From: Azoarcus sp.
GTDB taxonomy: Bacteria > Pseudomonadota > Gammaproteobacteria > Burkholderiales > Rhodocyclaceae
DNA length: 64,000 nucleotides
Reading direction: 5' to 3'
Assembly: GCA_020725025.1 (NCBI GenBank)
Contig: DYFV01000014.1
Location: forward strand, 1-64,000
Part shown: positions 25,510 to 34,203 of the stretch, piece by piece
Layout of the letters: each line of letters begins with the position of its first letter
Position numbering within the stretch: the first letter of the stretch is position 1
Notes under the pieces: generated by a model
The model's input: only the letters and a program-made list of their open reading frames with translations
The model's database searches: none
Told to the model about the DNA's origin: nothing
Translations under genes and position numbers: made by a program

Positions 25510-25526
25510 GTCAACGGAGTATTGAC
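25510..25526. promoter_or_regulatory. LysR-type dyad (GTCAA-N7-TTGAC)
   Basis: A perfect 5-7-5 inverted repeat ending one base before the LysR ATG at 25528, in the divergent promoter region of the MFS and LysR genes. The spacing fits the T-N11-A boxes bound by LysR regulators. A second short dyad, GTTTC-C-GAAAC, lies at 25466-25476. I infer autoregulation and control of the MFS gene. Confidence 0.55.
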
Positions 25527-25527
25527 A

Positions 25528-26463
25528 ATGGTCTGGCTGGATTCCTGGGACGCCTTCGTCAAGACGGTCGAGTCCGGCAGCATGGCGGCCGCGGCACGGC
25601 GCCTGGACTGCTCGCGGGCGCAAGTGAGCAAGCTGGTCGCCGATCTGGAGCGGGCGCTGGGAGTGCGGCTCCTGGAGCGCACCACCCGCAGGCTGAGTCT
25701 CACGCCCGGCGGCGAAGTGTTCTACCAGCACGCGCAGCGGGTGCTCGAGGAATTGCGCGAGGCGGAGCTCGCCTTGCAGAACATGCGCGATACGCCCAGC
25801 GGCGTGGTGCGCATCACCTGCTCGGTGTCCCTCGGGCGGCTGCATGTGGCGCCGCTTCTGCCGCAGCTCGCGCAGGCCTATCCGCAGCTCCACTGCGAGC
25901 TCGATCTCAACGACCGGATCGCCGACCTAGTGGACGAGGGCTTCGATCTTGCGCTGCGCATGACAGACGCGCCCTCCGAGAACGTGGTGGCGCGGCGGCT
26001 CGCGCCGATCCGCAGGGTGGTCTGCGCGAGTCCCGCCTACCTCGCAGCGATGGGGATTCCCCAGACGCCCCAGGATCTCGCGCATCACCACTGCTTCGTC
26101 TACGCCCACCCCCGAGGCGGCATGGTGTGGCGCTTTGCCGGATCCTCGGGCGAGGTAGCGGTTGCCGTGCGAGGCAAGTTCCAGGTGAACAACGCGGACG
26201 CGATCCTGGAGGCAGTGCTCCAGGGCCACGGGATCGCGATCCTGCCGACCTACCTGTGCGGGGCGGCCCTCGCCCGCGGCGCCCTGTTGCCGGTGCTCCC
26301 CGGCCACGAGCCGATCACTCCCTTCGGCCGCCACGTCTACGCCTGCTATCCGGCGAGCCGGGTGCAGCTCTCGCGGCTGCGGGTGGTGCTGCAGGCCCTC
26401 GAGCGCCATTTCGGGCCGGTGCCGCCGTGGGAGCGCTCGCCGGATTCGACCTCGGCCGGCTGA
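25528..26463 (+). CDS. LysR-family transcriptional regulator
   Basis: A 311-aa LysR regulator. The N-terminal HTH spans about residues 1-60 (FVKTVESGSMAAAARRLDCSRAQVSKLV) and the LysR substrate-binding domain follows (VRITCSVSLGRLHVAPLLPQLA, LDLNDRIADLVDEGFDLALRM). The last phrase is typical of the CrgA/DsdC-like group. ATG at 25528 was chosen because the family begins there and an LTTR dyad lies immediately upstream; upstream codons are in the AT-richer promoter. It is divergent from the MFS gene, its likely target. The effector is unknown. Confidence 0.88.
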   Translation: MVWLDSWDAFVKTVESGSMAAAARRLDCSRAQVSKLVADLERALGVRLLERTTRRLSLTPGGEVFYQHAQRVLEELREAELALQNMRDTPSGVVRITCSVSLGRLHVAPLLPQLAQAYPQLHCELDLNDRIADLVDEGFDLALRMTDAPSENVVARRLAPIRRVVCASPAYLAAMGIPQTPQDLAHHHCFVYAHPRGGMVWRFAGSSGEVAVAVRGKFQVNNADAILEAVLQGHGIAILPTYLCGAALARGALLPVLPGHEPITPFGRHVYACYPASRVQLSRLRVVLQALERHFGPVPPWERSPDSTSAG

Positions 26464-26535
26464 CTAGAGCGCAAAAACCGCTTTGTCAATATGGTCATTG
26501 GAGTAGCGCGGTAGCGCATCGAGCCGATGGTCCGG

Positions 26536-26572
26536 GTCGCCCCCGTCCAATACATTGGAATCACGGGGCGAC
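26536..26572. promoter_or_regulatory. Nested dyad upstream of the tsdA-like gene
   Basis: Outer 8-bp arms GTCGCCCC (26536-26543) and GGGGCGAC (26565-26572) enclose an inner 14-bp palindrome TCCAAT-AC-ATTGGA (26546-26559). The inner half ATTGGA recurs as CATTGGAG further upstream, near 26499. It lies 60 bp before the cytochrome start and could be the binding site of the TtrR-like regulator encoded at 27750. Confidence 0.45.
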
Positions 26573-26631
26573 GGTGCTCCACGCGCATGCGGAACGCCCT
26601 GGATTTCCGCCATCCAGTCTGGGAGAACATC

Positions 26632-27600
26632 ATGAAAGCACTCGGCACCCTGAGCATGGCGCTGCTCGCCACCGGATTCGTCCTCGCCCCCCACCCGGTC
26701 CATGCCGCCCAGACGGCGGAATGGGCGGTGCCCGACGTGGATGCGCTGCCGAACGACAAGTTCGGCAAGCTGGTGCGGCGCGGGCGCGACATCGTGAATC
26801 GCACCTTCGCTCACGTCGGTCCCGAGGTGGCCGATCCGGCCAAGCGCTACACCGGCAACAACCTGTCGTGCAGCACCTGTCACCTCGACGCCGGCACCAG
26901 GAAGTTCGGCAACGGCTTCGTCGGCACCTTCGCCAACTATCCGCAGTACCGTGGCCGGGAGGACGACATCCAGAGCATCGAGGACCGCATCAACGGCTGC
27001 ATGGAGCGCTCCATGGCGGGCAAGCCGATGCCGGTGGACGGGCCGGAGATGCGGGCCATGGTGGCCTACTTCAAGTTCATGTCGTCCGGGGTGCCCGTGG
27101 GCACGCAGGTCGCCGGCACGGGCCTGCCCAAGATCGCCATCATCGACCGCCCCGCGGACCCGGTCCGCGGGAAGGAGGTGTACACCCAGTACTGCGCCTC
27201 GTGTCACGGCGCGGAAGGGCAGGGGGTGCGCGTGGGCAAGGCCGGCGACGCGCAGGGCTACGTCTTCCCGCCGCTGTGGGGGCCGGACAGCTACAACAAC
27301 GGCGCGGGCATGGCGCGGGTGATCATGGCCGCACGTTTCATCAAATACAACATGCCCAAGGGCGTGACCCACGAGACCCCCATCCTCGACGACGAGCAGG
27401 CCTTCGACGTGGCGGCCTACATCAACAGCCACACCCGGCCGGTGAAGGCCAACCTGGAAGCGGATTTCCCCAACCGCAAGAACAAGGTAGTGGATGCCTT
27501 CTTCCCGCCGTATCGCGAGGGGTTCACGGTGGAGCAGCACACCTACGGACCGTTCAAACCCATCATCGCGGCGCGCGAGCGCGAGCTGAACGGGAAGTAG
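26632..27600 (+). CDS. tsdA: Diheme c-type cytochrome, thiosulfate dehydrogenase (TsdA) family
   Basis: A 322-aa periplasmic protein; the signal peptide ends near HPVHAAQ. Two c-heme sites: CSTCH (80-84) in NNLSCSTCHLDAGT and CASCH (188-192) in QYCASCHGAEGQG. INGCMERSMAGKPMP carries Cys123, a candidate for the distal Cys ligand of heme 1 that characterises TsdA; Met241 in KYNMPKG may ligate heme 2. TsdA enzymes convert two thiosulfates to tetrathionate or the reverse. The convergent genes encode a TtrS/TtrR-like system, which fits tetrathionate-related metabolism. The direction of catalysis cannot be read from sequence. Confidence 0.8.
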   Translation: MKALGTLSMALLATGFVLAPHPVHAAQTAEWAVPDVDALPNDKFGKLVRRGRDIVNRTFAHVGPEVADPAKRYTGNNLSCSTCHLDAGTRKFGNGFVGTFANYPQYRGREDDIQSIEDRINGCMERSMAGKPMPVDGPEMRAMVAYFKFMSSGVPVGTQVAGTGLPKIAIIDRPADPVRGKEVYTQYCASCHGAEGQGVRVGKAGDAQGYVFPPLWGPDSYNNGAGMARVIMAARFIKYNMPKGVTHETPILDDEQAFDVAAYINSHTRPVKANLEADFPNRKNKVVDAFFPPYREGFTVEQHTYGPFKPIIAARERELNGK

Positions 27601-27653
27601 GCATCGCGTCGAGCACCGGCATCGCTCCCTCGCGCGCCTGTCCAGTGCGCGCT

Positions 27654-27720
27654 GCGGGAGCGCGCGGAAGCCGCGATTCGGGGCACGTACGCCGCCGTTC
27701 GCGGCTTCCGCCGCTCCTGC
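27654..27720. repeat. REP-like inverted repeat between convergent genes
   Basis: An imperfect long dyad: left arm 27654-27675, right arm 27700-27720, with a perfect 10-bp core GGAAGCCGCG/CGCGGCTTCC. The composition (GGAGCGGCGGAAGCCGCG type) resembles REP elements of pseudomonads and Rhodocyclales. It lies between the stops of tsdA and the response-regulator gene and may also act as a bidirectional terminator. There is no T-run. Confidence 0.6.
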
Positions 27721-27749
27721 ACGGGCTTCGGTGCGGTGACGTCCGCGCC

Positions 27750-28367
27750 CTAGCCCGTCAGGTCGGGGTCGGCGCGAATCAGCACCTGGGCGAGCTCCGC
27801 CGCCGAGTGCACGCCCATCTTCTCCAGGACGTGAGCGCGGTGCACCTGCACCGTCTTGTCGCTGATCGCCAGCTCGCGGGCGATGAGCTTGTTGCTGAGC
27901 CCGCGCGCCACGAGCGCGGCCACCTCGCGCTCGCGCTGGGTGAGCGCCTCGAGCACGCGCCGGTGCTCGGCCTGACGCGAGGCCGCGGCACGGCTCCTGG
28001 CGCATTCGCGCATCGCGTGGGCGATGGCGTCCAGGAGCTGCTGGTCGCGGAAGGGTTTCTCGATGAAGTCGGTGGCGCCGTCCTTCATCGCCTGGACCGC
28101 CATGGACACGTCCCCGTGGCCGGTGATGAAGATGATGGGCAGGGCCGGCAGACGGCGGCGCAGCACCTGCTGCAGCTCCAGGCCGCTCATGGTGGGCATG
28201 CGGATGTCGAGGATCAGGCAGCCGCAGGGGTCGTCGCGCAGCGAGGCGAGGAAATCCTCCGCGCTCGCGCAGGCCTCGGTCCGCCAGCCCACCGATTCGG
28301 CCAGGAACACGATCGAGCGGCGCGTCGCCGCGTCGTCGTCGACCACGTATACCGTCATCTCCGTCAT
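27750..28367 (-). CDS. TtrR/FixJ-family response regulator
   Basis: A 205-aa two-domain regulator. Receiver: VYVVDDDAATRRS with the acidic pair, phospho-acceptor Asp in LILDIRMPTMSG, conserved Thr in FITGHGDVSMAVQAM and Lys in IEKPF. Output: LuxR-type HTH with LTQREREVAALVARGLSNK and DKTVQVHRAHVLEKM. This pattern matches the FixJ/TtrR/DctR group. It is 19 bp downstream of the sensor kinase gene, forming a two-component operon. Likely targets are the convergent tsdA-like gene and others not seen here. Confidence 0.9.
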   Translation of the reverse strand: MTEMTVYVVDDDAATRRSIVFLAESVGWRTEACASAEDFLASLRDDPCGCLILDIRMPTMSGLELQQVLRRRLPALPIIFITGHGDVSMAVQAMKDGATDFIEKPFRDQQLLDAIAHAMRECARSRAAASRQAEHRRVLEALTQREREVAALVARGLSNKLIARELAISDKTVQVHRAHVLEKMGVHSAAELAQVLIRADPDLTG

Positions 28368-28386
28368 CGCGTCTCCTCGGATTTGA

Positions 28387-30204
28387 TCAACGTTCCAGCG
28401 GCACGGCGGGCGCGTCGCGCTCGGGTGCGGGTGCCGCGGCGTCCGGCGCGGGCAGGGTGAAGCACATGGTCAGGCCGCGGCCTGCCGGGTTGGGCTCGGC
28501 CCACAGGTGGCCGCCGTGAGCTTCGACGATGCGCTTGCAGATGGTGAGGCCCAGACCCATGCCGTCCGGCTTGGTGGTGAAGAAGGGCTGGAAGAGACGC
28601 TCGCGTTGCCGGGCGTCGAGCCCGCAGCCGTTGTCGGTAACGCAGACGCGGTAGACCGCGCCCTCGCGCCCGCAAGTGACGAGGATGTTGCGTTCGCGCT
28701 GCGGCAGCTCCTGCAGCGCATCGAGGGCGTTCTTGAGCAGGTTGAGCAGCACCTGCTCGATCTGGAGCCGGTCGCCCACTACGGCGGCGTCAGCGTCGAG
28801 CCGCGTCTCCACCCGCGGCGCGCGCGCTCCGACGCCCTCGAAAAGGCGCAGCGCATTCCGGACCGCATCGGGCAGGCGGAACGCCTCGCGGGTGCCTTCG
28901 CGCTTCTGCGAGAAGGCGCGGATGTGCTGCATGATGGCGCGCGCCCGCTCGGCCTGCTCGGCGATCTCCCGGCTCGCGTCGAGCAGAGGCTCGGACTCCA
29001 GCCGTCCGGCCTCGATGCGCCGCTCCATGCCGCGGGCGAAGTTGCCGATCGCGGACAGGGGCTGGTTGAGCTCGTGGGCGAGCATGCTGGAGAGTTCGCC
29101 GAGGATGCCCAGGCGCGCGAGATGGTCGAGCTTCTCCTGGCCCTCCCGGGCCGCGCGCTCGGCGGCTTCGCGCGCGGCGAGCGCATCGCGCAGCGCACCG
29201 GTGCGCACGTGGACCAGGTGCTCCACGCGCACCGTGTGGACCACCCAGCCCAGCGCGAGCAGGCCCCCGATCGCCAGCCACCAGCGGTAGCGCAGCAGGA
29301 AGGCCTGCAGCGTCTGCTCCCGCAGGTAGGCGTAGGGACCGACCTGGAGCTCGCGGAAGAGCTCGTGCACGGACTGGTAATCGGTGGGCACCGTCCAGCT
29401 GATGCCGCCGGGCGTGGCCGGCATCGCCAGCAGGGCGGTCGCGACCCGCTTGGAGAGCGCGTGGGGCGTGTCCCTGAGGGCCGCGATCGGCCAGTCCGGA
29501 TAGAGCGCGGTGGATCGGAGGCAGGGGAAGCTGTCGTCGGCCGGGACGTTCAGCACGGCGAAGTCGGCGAGCCGGATCTCGCCGCGGCGCGCCATGTTCT
29601 CCAGCAGGCAGGCGCGCACCACGCCCGCGTCGGCCTCGCCACGCTCCACCGCGCGCACGATCTCCTGCAGCGGAAACCCGACGAAGGCGAGCGGCCGGAA
29701 ATCGCGTGAAGGCTCCACGCCCGCGCCGCGCATCGCGTGCCAGGCGATGCGGAAGCCGCCGAAGGCGTCCTCGCGCACCGCATGCACCCGCTTGCCGACG
29801 AGGTCCTCGAAGCTGCGCAGGTCGGCGCGATCGGCGCGCACGACCACCGCCGAGGCGATCGCCTCGGTGGGCGATATCGCCCGGGTGTCTTCCAGGGTGG
29901 CGATGCGGTGAGCGCCGTAGCTCGCCTCCAGCTCCACGTAATGGCCGCTGTTGGTGATGACGAAGTCGACTTCCGCGCGCGCGACGGCCTCGCGCAGGCC
30001 GGCGAGGTCGAAATAATGCAGCTGGAAGCGGGTGTCGGGGACGGCCGCATCCAGGTAGGTGATGACGCGGTCCCAGTCCCGGGAGGCCTCCTCGGCGCCT
30101 TCCGGAGCCAGGATCCCGATGGTGGCGCTCGCCTGGGCGAGGCAGGAGACGGGGGCGAGAAGCAGGGCGGCTGCGCATGCGAGCCGGCGCAGGCTGCTCA
30201 GCAT
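28387..30204 (-). CDS. TtrS-like sensor histidine kinase with PhnD-type periplasmic domain
   Basis: A 605-aa membrane kinase. A signal/anchor (about 1-24) is followed by a PhnD-like binding domain (about 27-285: IGILAPEGAEEASRDWDRVI, HYFDLAGLREAVARAEVDF, ITNSGHYVELEA), one transmembrane helix (WWLAIGGLLALGWVVHTVRV), a coiled coil, and HisKA with the phospho-His in MLAHELNQPLSAIGNFARG. HATPase follows with LLNLLKNALDAL, TDNGCGL and GMGLGLTICKRIV. The combination of a PhnD-type sensor domain and a FixJ-family partner is that of the tetrathionate sensor TtrS. The ligand here is inferred, supported by the nearby TsdA-like gene. Confidence 0.88.
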   Translation of the reverse strand: MLSSLRRLACAAALLLAPVSCLAQASATIGILAPEGAEEASRDWDRVITYLDAAVPDTRFQLHYFDLAGLREAVARAEVDFVITNSGHYVELEASYGAHRIATLEDTRAISPTEAIASAVVVRADRADLRSFEDLVGKRVHAVREDAFGGFRIAWHAMRGAGVEPSRDFRPLAFVGFPLQEIVRAVERGEADAGVVRACLLENMARRGEIRLADFAVLNVPADDSFPCLRSTALYPDWPIAALRDTPHALSKRVATALLAMPATPGGISWTVPTDYQSVHELFRELQVGPYAYLREQTLQAFLLRYRWWLAIGGLLALGWVVHTVRVEHLVHVRTGALRDALAAREAAERAAREGQEKLDHLARLGILGELSSMLAHELNQPLSAIGNFARGMERRIEAGRLESEPLLDASREIAEQAERARAIMQHIRAFSQKREGTREAFRLPDAVRNALRLFEGVGARAPRVETRLDADAAVVGDRLQIEQVLLNLLKNALDALQELPQRERNILVTCGREGAVYRVCVTDNGCGLDARQRERLFQPFFTTKPDGMGLGLTICKRIVEAHGGHLWAEPNPAGRGLTMCFTLPAPDAAAPAPERDAPAVPLER

Positions 30205-30382
30205 GGTGGCCGCGCCCCCCGTGGCCTCATGGACTGCTCCCCTGGACGATCCGTTCGCACGCGGCTGTCGTGCGGCGTGCGGTCCGTCATGCCCCCTTGC
30301 ATGACGAGAGGGATGATACGCCGCTTCCTTCGTGCGCGCTGCGCGACGATGCGGAGGGCCGCATCGGCCGCTTCTCGACGGC

Positions 30383-31270
30383 TCATGTGGGACTGGTGAG
30401 GAAGCCCGCCGGTCGGCGGCGCCGGGAGCCGTGGCTGCGGGCGTAGACCTGGGTGAACTCTGCGCCGAGCAGGAACACCAGGCTGGAGTAGTAGACCCAC
30501 ACGATCACCACCACGAAGGTGCCGGCCGCGCCGTAGGACGAGGCGAGCGCCGTCTTGCCGATGTAGAGGCCGATCAGCGTCTTGCCGATGGTGAACAGCA
30601 GCGATGTGACCAGGGCACCGATCCAGACGTCGTTCCAGGCGATGTTCACGCTCGGCAGGATCTTGAAGATCATGGCGAAGAGCAGGGTGATCACGGCGAA
30701 GGAGACCAGCACGTTCACGGCGTGCAGGAGCCACGCCGCGTCGCCGAAGCTCCCGGCCCACCATTTGCCCAGGGCGGCGATCGCCGCGCTGGCGAGCAGC
30801 GAGACCATGAGCAGGAAGCCGATGGCGAGCACCATCCCGAAGGAGAGCAGCCGCGCGCGCAGGAAGCCCCCGATCCCGCTGTTCTGCTCGGCGGGCGGCA
30901 CCTTCCATACCACGTCCAGGTCGCTCTGCAGCTCGGCGAACACCGTCGTCGCGCCGATCACCAGGGTGACGACGCCTACGAGGGTGCCCACGATCCCGCC
31001 TCCCGGGTCGCGGGCCGCCTCCAGCACGGTCTGGATGCCCTGGGCGCCGGTGTCGCCCACCATGCCGCCGAACTGCTCGACGACGGCCCCCCGTGCCGCT
31101 TCCTCCCCGAAGATGAGCCCCGCCAGCGCGATCACGATGAGAAGCAGGGGGGCGAGGGAGAACACCGTGTAGAAGGCGATCGCCGCACCCATGCTGGTCG
31201 CCCGGTCCGCCACCCATTCATCGGCCGCCTGTCTGGCCAGCCGCCACAGCTCTCTCGCTGAAGCTCGCAC
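30383..31270 (-). CDS. YihY/BrkB-family inner-membrane protein
   Basis: A 295-aa protein with about six transmembrane helices and the family motifs MGAAIAFYTVFSLAPLLLI near the N-terminus and SYGAAGTFVVVIVWVYYSSLVFLLGAEFTQVYA near the C-terminus. This is the YihY/virulence-factor-BrkB (UPF0761) family, once called RNase BN by error; its function is unknown. It ends with a basic tail. It stands between the TtrS-like kinase gene and a GGDEF-EAL gene on the same strand but is separated from both by 75-178 bp, so co-transcription is uncertain. Confidence 0.85.
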   Translation of the reverse strand: MRASARELWRLARQAADEWVADRATSMGAAIAFYTVFSLAPLLLIVIALAGLIFGEEAARGAVVEQFGGMVGDTGAQGIQTVLEAARDPGGGIVGTLVGVVTLVIGATTVFAELQSDLDVVWKVPPAEQNSGIGGFLRARLLSFGMVLAIGFLLMVSLLASAAIAALGKWWAGSFGDAAWLLHAVNVLVSFAVITLLFAMIFKILPSVNIAWNDVWIGALVTSLLFTIGKTLIGLYIGKTALASSYGAAGTFVVVIVWVYYSSLVFLLGAEFTQVYARSHGSRRRRPAGFLTSPT

Positions 31271-31344
31271 CTCTCACCTCGAGTGGGCAATCGTCGCGCT
31301 GCCGCGGGCAAAACGCGTGCCCTGACGGGCCGCGGCGCGATCGC

Positions 31345-34203
31345 TCAGGCCGGCAGCCGCGCCTGGTCCCAGCGCTCGAGCAGCACCTCGAACTCCTGCC
31401 CGGGCAGCGGCCGGGCGTAGAGGTAGCCCTGGCCGAGGTCACAGCCGAGCTGGGCCAGAAACTCTGCCTGGCTGCGGGTCTCCACGCCCTCGGCCACGGT
31501 GTGCAAGCCCATGGTCTTCGCCACCGTGACGATGGCCGAGACGATGCTCTCGTCCTCGGGGGAGGCGCCGATGTCGGCTACGAAGGAGCGATCGATCTTG
31601 AGGAGATGGATGGGCAGGCGCTTGAGGTAGCCGAAGCTCGAGTAGCCGGTGCCGAAATCGTCGATGGCGATGGTGATGCCGAGCCGTACCAGCGCGCCGA
31701 GAATCTCGATCGCCTGCTCCGGCTCGGTCATCACCATGGATTCGGTGACCTCCAGCTGCAGCCAGTGCGGTTCGAGGCCGTGGCGCTCCAGGGTGTCCCG
31801 CACCCGGGTGGCGAAATCGGGATCGGCCAGCTGGCGCGCCGACACGTTCACCGCCACGGGGCCGTCGACGATGCCCCGATCGACCCACTGCCGCATCTGG
31901 CGGCACGACTTCTCCAGGACGAGGTCGCCGATCTCCCGGATGAGGCCGGTCTCCTCGGCCACGGGGATGAACTCCGCCGGGGAGACCAGCCCGTGCTCCG
32001 GGTCCCGCCAGCGCACGAGCGCCTCCATGCCGTGGATGGCGCCGTCCCGCAGGTCCACCTTTGGCTGGTAGAACACCTCGAACCGGTCCTCGTCGAGGGC
32101 GCGCCACATGCGGGCTTCCAGCTGAAGCCGATCGACGGCGCGCGAGTTCATGTGGCGGTCGAAGAAGCGGAAGGTGCCGCGCCCGGCCGCCTTGGCCTCG
32201 TACATCGCCGTATCGGCGTTGCGCAGCAGGGTATCGGCGTCTTCCCCGTCCTGCGGATACACGCTGATGCCGATGCTCGCACCCACATAGACGTGCTGCC
32301 CGCCGATCTCGAAGCCTTCGCCGACGGCGGCCACGATCTTCTCGGCCACGTGCGCGATGTCGGTGACGGCGGGGAAGCCCGGGAGGACCATCACGAACTC
32401 GTCGCCGCCCTGGCGGGCCACCGTGTCGGTGGTCCGGAGGCAATTGCCGACCCGGGCTGCGGCGAGCTTGAGGAGGTCGTCGCCGGCGCGGTGACCGAGG
32501 CTGTCGTTCACGAGCTTGAAGCGGTCCAGGTCGAGGAACATGACCGCGACTCCGTTGCCGGTGCGGTGCGCGGTCCCGATGGCCTGGTGCAGGCGGTCCT
32601 CGAGCAGCAGCCGGTTGGGCAGGCCGGTCAGCGCGTCGTGATAGGCCTGATAGCGGATCCACTCGTCCTTGCGATGCATCTCGGTCAGGTCTCCGATCAC
32701 CGCGACCCGTCGCTTCGGCCTTCCGCTGGAGTCGGCGATGGTGCTGATGCTCGTCCACTGCGGATAGAGCTCACCGTTCTTGCGCCGATTCCAGATCTCG
32801 CCCTGCCAGTGGCCGGTCCTCGTCAGGGTCTGCCACAGCCTGTCGTAGAAGGCCTCGTCGTGCCGCTCCGAATGCAGGAGGCTCGGCCTGCGGCCGATCG
32901 CCTCGTCGGCCGGGTAGCCGGTGATGGCGGTGAAGGCGGGGTTGACCATGAGGATCGTTCCGCCGGGATCGGTCACCATGATCCCTTCCGCCGTGTTGGC
33001 GAAGACGCTCGCCGCGAGCTCCAGGGCATCCTCGATCCGCTTCTGCTCCGTGATGTCCTGCAGGATGCCGATCAGGCGGGGCGATTCGCCGTCGTCCTCG
33101 GACAGGCGTTCGACCTCCTGGCGCAACAGGCGCACGCTCCCGTCGTCGCGCGGGACGCGGAACTGGGCCGCGCGCACCGCGCCGCCCTGGCGGGCCTCGG
33201 CGAGCTGGTTCTCGAGCAGCGGCCGGTCTTCCGGATGCAGCGCCGCGCGCAGGTCGGCGAGCGATGCGCGGGGCCACTTCCCCGCAGGGCGGGCCACGCC
33301 CAGCAGGTGATAGACCTCGTCGGACCAGCCCATCTCGTCTTCGCCCCAGGTCCATTCCCAGCTTCCCAGGTCTGCGACCTGCTGGGCGCGGCCGAGATGG
33401 GCGCGGCTCTCCTGAAGCGCCTGCTCGCTCGCCCTGCTTTGCAGGAGCGCGATCTCCTTTTCGGTGAGTGCCCGGCTGATCTCCTCGTGCGAGGCGAGAA
33501 GCGCCTCGCGGCGATCGCGCAGGTTGCGGCGCATGCGCTCCACGTCGGCGGCCAGGCAATCGATCTCGTCGCCGCGCGGAGAGGGGAAGACCCTGGCCAG
33601 CTCGAGGGGGCGCTCCAGATCGTCGTCGGCCAGGCGCCGCGCCTGGCTGGCGATTCTCTGCACCGGGTCGGTGATCATGCGCCGCACCAACAGCACGATG
33701 AGCGCTGCGACGAGGGCGGTCTTCAACCCGTTGAGGAGCAGCACGAACCACAGGCGCTCCCAGGTGCGCTGCAGGGGGCCGTCGAGGCTGGCGCTCACCT
33801 CCAGCACCCCGATGTCCACCTGTTGGCCGCGGAAGTCCTGTACCAGCGGGAAGCGGCGCGCCATTTCCTGGGAGGCGCCCGGCTGGCCGCTCTCCGCGAA
33901 GACCTCGCCCTCGACCAGTACCCGCGCGGAGGCGAAATCCGGCAGGCTGTGTATGCCGTCGAGGAGAACCTGCACCCGGGCGCGGTCGGTGAGCCAGACG
34001 TTCTGCACCACGCTCGGCAGATAGGCGTTCTCGATCTCGGCGAAGCGGGCGTGGATGTCGTCCACGTCCCGCTCGAACTCCAGGTACAGCTGGGCGGCGG
34101 TGATGAAGAGGGCGATCAGGGCGCTGGTCAGGACGATGAGCTGGACCAGCCGGGTCGCGAGGCGGCGGCGAGGGGCTGGCGGCTCGGCGGCATCCGGCCT
34201 CAT
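31345..34203 (-). CDS. Membrane GGDEF-EAL protein with HAMP and two PAS domains
   Basis: A 952-aa c-di-GMP turnover protein. Helix 1 (about 18-38) and helix 2 (about 155-178, LWFVLLLNGLKTALVAALIVLL) flank a periplasmic domain. HAMP, a coiled coil, two PAS/PAC modules (VADLGSWEWTWGEDEM; MVNPAFTAITGYPADEAIG), GGDEF and EAL follow. GGDEF is intact with an RTTD inhibitory site upstream; EAL has MEALVRW and [11 protein letters not shown] intact, so both activities are possible. The start ATG at 34203 overlaps the TGA of the upstream binding-protein gene (ATGA), indicating translational coupling. That protein may deliver a ligand to the periplasmic domain. Confidence 0.9.
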   Translation of the reverse strand: MRPDAAEPPAPRRRLATRLVQLIVLTSALIALFITAAQLYLEFERDVDDIHARFAEIENAYLPSVVQNVWLTDRARVQVLLDGIHSLPDFASARVLVEGEVFAESGQPGASQEMARRFPLVQDFRGQQVDIGVLEVSASLDGPLQRTWERLWFVLLLNGLKTALVAALIVLLVRRMITDPVQRIASQARRLADDDLERPLELARVFPSPRGDEIDCLAADVERMRRNLRDRREALLASHEEISRALTEKEIALLQSRASEQALQESRAHLGRAQQVADLGSWEWTWGEDEMGWSDEVYHLLGVARPAGKWPRASLADLRAALHPEDRPLLENQLAEARQGGAVRAAQFRVPRDDGSVRLLRQEVERLSEDDGESPRLIGILQDITEQKRIEDALELAASVFANTAEGIMVTDPGGTILMVNPAFTAITGYPADEAIGRRPSLLHSERHDEAFYDRLWQTLTRTGHWQGEIWNRRKNGELYPQWTSISTIADSSGRPKRRVAVIGDLTEMHRKDEWIRYQAYHDALTGLPNRLLLEDRLHQAIGTAHRTGNGVAVMFLDLDRFKLVNDSLGHRAGDDLLKLAAARVGNCLRTTDTVARQGGDEFVMVLPGFPAVTDIAHVAEKIVAAVGEGFEIGGQHVYVGASIGISVYPQDGEDADTLLRNADTAMYEAKAAGRGTFRFFDRHMNSRAVDRLQLEARMWRALDEDRFEVFYQPKVDLRDGAIHGMEALVRWRDPEHGLVSPAEFIPVAEETGLIREIGDLVLEKSCRQMRQWVDRGIVDGPVAVNVSARQLADPDFATRVRDTLERHGLEPHWLQLEVTESMVMTEPEQAIEILGALVRLGITIAIDDFGTGYSSFGYLKRLPIHLLKIDRSFVADIGASPEDESIVSAIVTVAKTMGLHTVAEGVETRSQAEFLAQLGCDLGQGYLYARPLPGQEFEVLLERWDQARLPA

